Both the position numbers and the translations under genes were made by a program. A DNA stretch of 64,000 bases. Origin: Pictodentalium vernedei (taxonomy: Eukaryota > Mollusca > Scaphopoda > Dentaliida > Dentaliidae). Below the pieces are notes generated by a model. It was given only the letters and a program-made list of their open reading frames with translations, was not told where the DNA came from and ran no database searches. Position 1 is the first letter of the stretch, and the number at the start of each line of letters is the position of its first letter. The stretch lies in the NCBI GenBank assembly GCA_031216915.1, contig CM062297.1, forward strand, positions 176,132,356 through 176,196,355. Reading direction: 5' to 3'. Below are positions 63,621 to 64,000 of this stretch, one piece after another.

Positions 63621-64000
63621 TAGGGCTGTCATGATTAATTGATTAACCGATTGTCGATCAGTCACGTCGAAATCGATTAGTATTTTTGGTTGTCGAAGAA
63701 TTGGTAAATTTTACCCCATTTTAGACGTTTGATAATTAAAAAAAAATTGATGAAAAAAATATTGTTTCTAAAGGTAAAAGGACAAGAACGTCGATGTAAA
63801 ACCTCAAGAAGCCGTTAGAAGCATTTGTCTTTTAGGTACATTCAAAGCTTTGATGTTTTGAACTTTTGAACCGTCAGTGTAATAATCCAAAGGTCGCAAC
63901 TGACAACTGTCGCAACTATTGATTATTACACTGACGGTTTAGAAGTTCAGAACATCAAAGCTTTGAATGTACCTAAGAGAAGATTGTATTCATTGTAAAC
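63621..64000. mobile_element. hAT-like left end, cut by window edge
   Basis: TAGGGCTGTCATGATTAATT at 63621 with ATTGATTAACCGATT resembles hAT termini. A hairpin with long arms, TAGGTACATTCAAAGCTTTG (from 63833) and its inverse (to 63976), lies inside. The opposite end is not in the window, so the duplication cannot be tested. Confidence 0.45.

Overview
The window is eukaryotic DNA from a repeat-rich invertebrate genome. I found no host protein-coding gene, no rRNA, no stand-alone tRNA gene and no CRISPR array. Almost every coding stretch belongs to a transposable element, and nearly all of them are broken by stops and frameshifts. Several low-complexity repeat families carry AGCTCA-hairpin ends, CCGT/GTCC microsatellites and cores of about 160-bp tandem monomers. 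This architecture is familiar from molluscs, especially bivalves, so a mollusc or other lophotrochozoan is my best guess (inference, not proof).

Layout. 1-6.35 kb: tandem-core and foldback repeats. 6.35-6.73 kb: a tRNA-derived SINE on the minus strand with an 11-bp target-site duplication. 6.9-32.5 kb: a head-to-tail, single-orientation cluster of one LINE family (Jockey-superfamily-like: gag-like ORF1 with three zinc knuckles, then APE endonuclease plus reverse transcriptase) together with its truncated, ORF1-only and short non-autonomous relatives. All units end in the same hairpin tail, and AACCGAT recurs at most junctions. 34.5-46.5 kb: a second, CR1/L2-like LINE split by a SINE and by a Ty3/Gypsy element whose integrase lies upstream of reverse transcriptase. 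The Gypsy element is itself interrupted by a hAT-like element and by an element with a 165-bp satellite core. 46.6-51.35 kb: a large inverted-arm element with four nested insertions. 52.7-54.6 and 57.3-59.5 kb: two copies of a tandem-core repeat (a third, inverted, lies at 4.4-5.2 kb). 57-60.5 kb: a family of TTAA-flanked foldback elements, one sharing its TTAA with its neighbour. 60.5-64 kb: AT-rich DNA with hAT-like ends and hairpins.

The most interesting material is in the LINE cluster. Its 3' UTRs hold an ordered set of RNA helices whose sequences change between subfamilies while base pairing is kept. A three-way-junction motif occurs once per subfamily-I copy and as a six-unit array in a subfamily-II copy. 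A second structured motif occurs both in untranslated RNA and inside the reading frame of an unrecognised basic protein. A terminal hairpin tail has been retroposed almost alone, as 71-bp and 37-bp insertions. Together these suggest an RNA-recognition system shared by a LINE and several parasitic derivatives.
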